8,446 nt of DNA from an uncultured Sphingomonadales bacterium. GTDB taxonomy: Bacteria > Pseudomonadota > Alphaproteobacteria > Sphingomonadales > Sphingomonadaceae. Shown here piece after piece: positions 5,164 through 8,446 of this stretch (position 1 is the first letter of the stretch; each line of letters opens with the position of its first letter). Position numbers and translations under genes: made by a program. The stretch spans positions 1 to 8,446 of the forward strand of contig CAIKKO010000466.1 of the NCBI GenBank assembly GCA_903828025.1. The letters run 5' to 3'. Below the pieces are notes generated by a model. It was not told the DNA's origin, searched no databases, and saw only the letters and a list, made by a program, of their open reading frames with translations.

Positions 5164-6552
5164 TCAGAGCACAAAATCCCCCGCAACGGGAACAGTGAAC
5201 CCGGCCAGATACAGCCCGAAGTCGAATTTGCCGTCGCCGTTGGTGTCGCCTTCGATCAGGGCGCCGTTCTGCAGGATGTCGAAGCGCAGTTCACCCGCAA
5301 CATTGTGGAACTGGGCGCTGCCGATGAACACGAATGCCTGATCCCCGTCGGCTCCGATGTTGGCGTCGATGGCCGAAAGATCAATGCGGTCCTTCTGGAC
5401 ATGGCTGAAATCGGTGATCTTCTCAAACGCGGTCTGGGCCGATTCCTGGATATCGCCTTCGCCGAACAGGAATTTGTCGGCACCGAGGCCGCCGGTCAGG
5501 ATGTCGTAGCCCGCGCCGCCGGTCAGGATGTCGTTGCCGTCGCCGCCGCTCAGCTTGTCGTCACCCGTGCCGCCGTCCAGCGTATCGTTGCCCCGGCCGC
5601 CCTGCAGCGTGTCGTTGCCGCCCTGGCCGCTCAGGATATCATTGCCGCCAAATCCGGCGATCAGGTTGTCAAAGCTGTCACCGACCAGAATGTCGTTGCC
5701 GGTGGTGGAGCCCAGCAGATCCTCGAAGTTGGTATAGGTATCGTCGCGGGCCCAACCGGTGGCGTCGATCGAGGCGTCCAGCGCGAAGTGGACGCCGCTG
5801 GACCGGCTGAAATCGATCGTGTCCTCGCCGATCCCGCCGTCTACCGTTTCGGACGAGGCCCCCGGAATGAACGTGTCATTCCCGTCGCCCATGCCGATAA
5901 GCCCGTCGATGGTGCCGGCGCGATTGTCGAGCGTGTCCGTGCCGTCGCCCATGCCGACGTTGCCGTTGATCAGGCCGCGGTTGAGCAAGCTATCATTGCC
6001 GCCGCCCAGCTGGACCAGACCGTCGAGCTGGCCTTTGTTATAGACCAGATCATTGCCGAAGCTGGTGATGACCGCATAGAGGCTCGCGCCGTTGATGGTG
6101 CCGTAGTTGTAGAGCTTGAGGGCGGGGCTTAGCGAGTTGACCCCCTGATCGGCCATGATCGTGCCATAGTTGTAGACGGTGAAGCTCCCCGCGACCGCAG
6201 AAGAGCCGACTTCGATGCCGGTGTGGGCATAGATCTGCCCGCGATTGAAAATCCGGTCGCCATCACCGTAATCGTAAATGCCGATATTGCCCGAGCTGAG
6301 CGTGCCGTTGGTCCCGATGGTGATGGACCGCGCGGTGGTGGTGCTTGTGCCCGAAGTGGACAGGCTGATGGCGTTATCAAGCGCACCGACAAAGCCCAGC
6401 ACGGCAATGCTGATATACTGGCCAGTGCCTGTAATCGCGGCATTATCCTGCGAAATCACCGTGACATTCGTGGGCACGACAAGCGAATCGCTGTTGCCCA
6501 GATCGTATTGCACGCCGCTGCCGTTGCTATCGCTTGCGAACCTGTATCCCAC
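5164..6552 (-). CDS. Secreted RTX calcium-binding protein with N-terminal NxG beta-solenoid, copy A
   Basis: A 462-residue protein. Layout: N-terminal region (1-100) starting MGYRFASDSN and containing VQYDLG; six NxG solenoid turns marked by N103, N128, N149, N172, N191 and N210; a spacer with an IDFSRSSGVHFALD segment (246-259); an RTX block of GGxGxDxLx nonapeptides (285-360); and a serralysin-type (Peptidase_M10_C) domain (about 375-462) with DRIDLSAIDAN, AFVFIGSAQFHNVAGELR and EGDTNGDGKFDF, ending AGDFVL. The last domain and the Asp-hydrophobic tail are the signature of type I (ABC/MFP/TolC) secretion. RTX repeats fold on binding Ca2+ outside the cell. No HExxH or other catalytic motif is seen, so a structural, adhesive or matrix role is inferred. 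The start is a GTG, backed by a strong purine-rich ribosome site and exact alignment with the start of copy B. Confidence 0.87.
   Translation of the reverse strand: MGYRFASDSNGSGVQYDLGNSDSLVVPTNVTVISQDNAAITGTGQYISIAVLGFVGALDNAISLSTSGTSTTTARSITIGTNGTLSSGNIGIYDYGDGDRIFNRGQIYAHTGIEVGSSAVAGSFTVYNYGTIMADQGVNSLSPALKLYNYGTINGASLYAVITSFGNDLVYNKGQLDGLVQLGGGNDSLLNRGLINGNVGMGDGTDTLDNRAGTIDGLIGMGDGNDTFIPGASSETVDGGIGEDTIDFSRSSGVHFALDASIDATGWARDDTYTNFEDLLGSTTGNDILVGDSFDNLIAGFGGNDILSGQGGNDTLQGGRGNDTLDGGTGDDKLSGGDGNDILTGGAGYDILTGGLGADKFLFGEGDIQESAQTAFEKITDFSHVQKDRIDLSAIDANIGADGDQAFVFIGSAQFHNVAGELRFDILQNGALIEGDTNGDGKFDFGLYLAGFTVPVAGDFVL
5473..5700 (-). repeat. RTX nonapeptide repeat block, copy A
   Basis: About eight tandem 27-base coding repeats encode GGxGxDxLx units (residues 285-360), for example GGNDTLQGGRGNDTLDGG. 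The Asp and Gly positions are those that bind Ca2+ in a parallel beta-roll. It is shorter than the block in copy B by two units. Confidence 0.9.
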
Positions 6553-6557
6553 GGTGA

Positions 6558-6566
6558 CCTTCCCCT
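6558..6566 (-). promoter_or_regulatory. Ribosome binding site deciding a GTG start (copy A)
   Basis: AGGGGAAGG on the minus strand lies 5 bases before the GTG at 6552. An ATG slightly upstream is in another frame, so this site fixes GTG as the start codon. Confidence 0.75.
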
Positions 6567-6612
6567 CTTTGTGCTCATATTTTGATCCGGGTGTGGCAGG
6601 CTTGGGCGATCA

Positions 6613-6624
6613 ATAATTGTACGT
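6613..6624 (-). promoter_or_regulatory. Conserved upstream element of RTX copy A
   Basis: ACGTACAATTAT on the minus strand, 60 bases before the start codon. The same 12 bases occur 59 bases before copy B. TACAAT (6616-6621) matches a -10 box at 5 of 6 positions, though no good -35 is seen. It may be a promoter or an activator site shared by both genes, and it suggests copy A has its own transcription start. Confidence 0.5.
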
Positions 6625-6653
6625 AGTCGGCAAGCGATAGCATTCGGCGCTGA

Positions 6654-8105
6654 TCAGAGCACGAAATCCCCCGCGACGAGCACGGCATCGGGCGCCACGA
6701 CGATGGCGAAATCGGCTTGTCCGTCGCCGTTGGTATCGCCTTCCACGAAATATCCGCCAAGCACGGCATGCAGGCGCAGTTCGCCCGCGACGTTGTGGAA
6801 CGCGGCATCGCCGATGAAGGTGAAGGCCTGATCCTTGGCCAGATTGACGTTGGCGTCGATTGCGGAAAGATCGATCCGGTCTGCCTCCGCGTGCTTGAAA
6901 TCGAGGATCGAGGCAAAGTTGCCGAGTGTCTCATTGGTCCCGGCCACGTCAACGCCGCTGAACACGAATTTGTCCGAGCCTGCGCCGCCGGTGAGGTTGT
7001 CCGCGCCAAGGCCGCCCGTGAGCGTGTCGTTGCCGAGCCCGCCATTTAGCGTGTCAGCGCCGCTGCCGCCGATCAGGATGTCGTTGCCATCGCCCCCGTC
7101 GAGATTGTCGGCTCCGTTGCCGCCATCGAGCGTATCGGCCCCACGCCCGCCAACGAGCGTATCGATACCGTCCTGACCGATGAGGATATCGTTGCCGCCG
7201 AGGCCGGTGAGGACGTTGTCGCCCGCGTCACCGACAAGCGTGTCGTTGCCGGAGGATGAGCCGGTCACGTTTTCGAAGCCGGTGTAGACATCGTCCTTGG
7301 CCCAGCCGGTGCCATCGATGCTGCCATCGAGCGCGACGCGGACGCCAGACGATTTGCTGAAGTCGAGGAGGTCGGTGTCGCCTCCGCCATCTGCCGTTTC
7401 GGCTCCGGAACCGGGCAGGAAGATGTCTTTGCCGCCATTGAGCGAGATCGTGCCTTCGATCGTACCACCGATGTTGTCGAGCTTGTCGCTGCCGTCGAGC
7501 ATGGCGACATTGCCATCGATCAGCCCGCGATTGACCACGGTGTTGTTGCCGTAGTAAAGATTGACGTCGCCTTCGATGCGGCCGCGATTGTAGAGCCAAT
7601 CGTTGCCGAAATCGCTGAGTATCGCCTCGTGGCGGTCGGCCAGGAGCGTGCCGTAGTTATAAATCCTGAGATCTCCGCCAGCCCCTACGTTGATGGCGTT
7701 GGTGCCGCTGATCGTCCCGTAGTTATAGATCCTGCCAAGCGATGTGCTGCCTGCATCGTTTATATTTATTCCGGCACCAATGAGCGAGTTGATCTGACCA
7801 TAGTTCCGGATAACGCTGTTGCTGGTTTCGATTGAAATCGTGCTGTATTTTGTGGAAAGAGTGCCGCCAACACCAACTTCTACGTGGTTATTGGTTTCTT
7901 TTCCGATAGGAGCCGAAATGTCCAGGCCATTGGATCCACCGACAAAGCCATAAATCTGCACCACCTGCCCGCTGCCCGAGGTCTTGACGGCAAAGTTCGT
8001 GGCGCTGACGATCAGGGTGCCAGGGCTGATCAACAGGTCGTCTGTCGTGCCGAGATCGTACTGTATGCCCGCGCCGCTCTTGGTGGTCGCAATCTGGAAT
8101 GCCAT
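6654..8105 (-). CDS. Secreted RTX calcium-binding protein with N-terminal NxG beta-solenoid, copy B
   Basis: A 483-residue paralogue of copy A, collinear throughout. It starts MAFQIATTKSGAGIQYDLG, has NxG turns at N101, N128, N150, N173, N192 and N211 (RIYNYGTISG, LYNRGRIEGD, VNRGLIDGNV), the LLDFSKSSGVRVALDGSIDG segment (246-265), an RTX block (286-380) and the Peptidase_M10_C type I secretion domain (about 395-483) with DRIDLSAIDANV, AFTFIGDAAFHNVAGELR and EGDTNGDGQADF, ending AGDFVL. The expected fate is secretion through a type I system and Ca2+-driven folding outside; no enzyme domain is recognisable. The ATG at 8105 aligns with the start of copy A; its ribosome site is weak (GGGGG about 12 bases upstream). 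Copy A starts 101 bases downstream with no terminator between, so partial co-transcription is possible. The spread of substitutions shows an old duplication. Confidence 0.88.
   Translation of the reverse strand: MAFQIATTKSGAGIQYDLGTTDDLLISPGTLIVSATNFAVKTSGSGQVVQIYGFVGGSNGLDISAPIGKETNNHVEVGVGGTLSTKYSTISIETSNSVIRNYGQINSLIGAGININDAGSTSLGRIYNYGTISGTNAINVGAGGDLRIYNYGTLLADRHEAILSDFGNDWLYNRGRIEGDVNLYYGNNTVVNRGLIDGNVAMLDGSDKLDNIGGTIEGTISLNGGKDIFLPGSGAETADGGGDTDLLDFSKSSGVRVALDGSIDGTGWAKDDVYTGFENVTGSSSGNDTLVGDAGDNVLTGLGGNDILIGQDGIDTLVGGRGADTLDGGNGADNLDGGDGNDILIGGSGADTLNGGLGNDTLTGGLGADNLTGGAGSDKFVFSGVDVAGTNETLGNFASILDFKHAEADRIDLSAIDANVNLAKDQAFTFIGDAAFHNVAGELRLHAVLGGYFVEGDTNGDGQADFAIVVAPDAVLVAGDFVL
6966..7250 (-). 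repeat. RTX nonapeptide repeat block, copy B
   Basis: About ten tandem 27-base coding repeats encode GGxGxDxLx units (residues 286-380), such as GGLGNDTLTGGLGADNLTGG. Aligned to copy A it has exactly 18 extra residues, equal to two nonapeptides or one full beta-roll turn. Several units carry GAD in place of GND. Confidence 0.9.
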
Positions 8106-8164
8106 CGGTTTCTTGCCCCCTGGTCGATATAATCAGCTGGGAAGCTTATACATGCATCCGGGAG

Positions 8165-8176
8165 ATAATTGTACGT
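8165..8176 (-). promoter_or_regulatory. Conserved upstream element of RTX copy B
   Basis: ACGTACAATTAT, identical to the element before copy A and 59 bases before the copy B start codon. TACAAT (8168-8173) is a plausible -10 box; the matching -35 position falls at the T tract of the infC terminator and is not consensus. Confidence 0.5.
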
Positions 8177-8188
8177 TTCTGACAGAAA
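8176..8188. promoter_or_regulatory. Palindromic site upstream of RTX copy B
   Basis: TTTCTG-A-CAGAAA is a perfect 6-base inverted repeat around one base, abutting the conserved 12-base element (they share base 8176) and lying between the predicted -35 and -10 positions. That is a typical place for a repressor or activator site. Copy A lacks it. Confidence 0.45.
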
Positions 8189-8191
8189 TCG

Positions 8192-8220
8192 AAAAGGGGC
8201 GCACCTTGCGGCACGCCCCT
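8192..8220 (-). terminator. Intrinsic terminator of infC
   Basis: On the minus strand an 11-base-pair stem (AGGGGCGTGCC with GGTGCGCCCCT) closes on a GCAA tetraloop and is followed by TTTTCGATTT. Two of the pairs are G-T wobbles that pair only in the minus-strand RNA, which fixes its direction. It sits 28 bases after the infC stop codon. Confidence 0.88.
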
Positions 8221-8248
8221 CGTTGATTCTGCACCTGGCCGCGGCCGA

Positions 8249-8446
8249 TTACTTCGGTGCAAGCACCATCAGCATCTGGCGGCCTTCCATGCGGGGGAAG
8301 GCTTCGATCTTGGCGATGTCCGCCACATCTTCCTGCACTTTGCGCAGCAGGTTCATGCCGAGTTGCTGGTGCGACAATTCGCGGCCGCGGAAGCGCAGGG
8401 TCAGCTTGACCTTGTCGCCTTCCTCGATGAACTTGACCACCGAGCG
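8249..8446 (-). CDS. infC: Translation initiation factor IF-3, C-terminal part (gene continues beyond the window)
   Basis: The last 65 codons of infC; the 5' part lies past the right edge, so the apparent GTG start at 8440 is not the real start. Visible residues run RSVVKFIEEGDKVK, then TLRFRGRELSHQQLG, and end with FPRMEGRQMLMVLAPK, a near-textbook IF-3 C-terminal domain. This domain binds the 30S subunit near the P site, checks start-codon and initiator-tRNA pairing and prevents early 50S joining. The TAA stop is followed by a strong intrinsic terminator, so infC is the last gene of its transcript here. The RTX genes downstream on the same strand are a separate unit. Confidence 0.97.
   Translation of the reverse strand, partial: RSVVKFIEEGDKVKLTLRFRGRELSHQQLGMNLLRKVQEDVADIAKIEAFPRMEGRQMLMVLAPK

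Noticed and set aside
5305..6132. A 275-codon plus-strand frame opposite RTX copy A
   Set aside because: Its repeated VVA/IVA pattern is the mirror of the Gly/Asp-rich RTX repeats; it has no independent support.
5473..7250. Regular 27-base repeats that could be taken for a CRISPR array or other DNA repeat
   Set aside because: The period is nine codons and the units encode GGxGxDxLx peptides in frame within two genes; there are no unique spacers between identical repeats.
8249..8440. A 63-residue stand-alone gene starting at 8440
   Set aside because: It is the C-terminal end of infC; the frame stays open to the window edge and IF-3 homology continues across the internal GTG.

Overview
The window is a GC-rich stretch of a bacterial chromosome. 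The C-terminal end of translation initiation factor IF-3, the PF06296-type toxin/antitoxin pair, the UbiA/HAD protein and the serralysin-type RTX secretion domains all fit an alphaproteobacterium. The best guess is a member of Sphingomonadales (Novosphingobium/Sphingobium-like); this is an inference from protein style, not a database result. Nearly all genes lie on the minus strand; one (a SAM hydrolase) is on the plus strand. No gap between genes is longer than 300 bases.

Layout by increasing coordinate. (1) 1-564: the start of a HAD/UbiA-type prenyltransferase (cut by the window edge), 1 base downstream of a small four-helix SMR/EamA-type transporter. They form a tight minus-strand pair, probably for polyprenyl-phosphate-linked sugar synthesis and flipping. 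(2) 741-1478: a type II toxin-antitoxin operon, toxin first, with an ATGA overlap and a palindromic operator inside its promoter spacer. (3) 1488-4036: a DASS/SLC13-type anion:Na+ symporter followed 8 bases later by a two-helix K+ channel with an RCK (TrkA_N/TrkA_C) regulatory domain. (4) 4198-5139, plus strand: a SAM hydroxide adenosyltransferase (DUF62 family) with a signal peptide. (5) 5164-8105: two tandem paralogous secreted RTX proteins. Each has an N-terminal beta-solenoid made of NxG repeats, a central RTX calcium-binding block and a serralysin-type C-terminal type I secretion domain, and neither has a recognisable catalytic domain. (6) 8192-8446: the 3' end of infC with a strong intrinsic terminator.

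The most interesting part is the RTX pair. The two genes share protein architecture and a 12-base upstream element at the same distance from the start codon (59 and 60 bases). Their last NxG turns are 19-residue hybrids of an NxGxI half and an RTX nonapeptide half, so the NxG solenoid appears to grade into the calcium-binding roll. No type I secretion transporter is in the window, so export must rely on genes elsewhere. Other points worth a second look are the apparently leaderless toxin mRNA and the predicted exported location of a SAM-hydrolysing enzyme.
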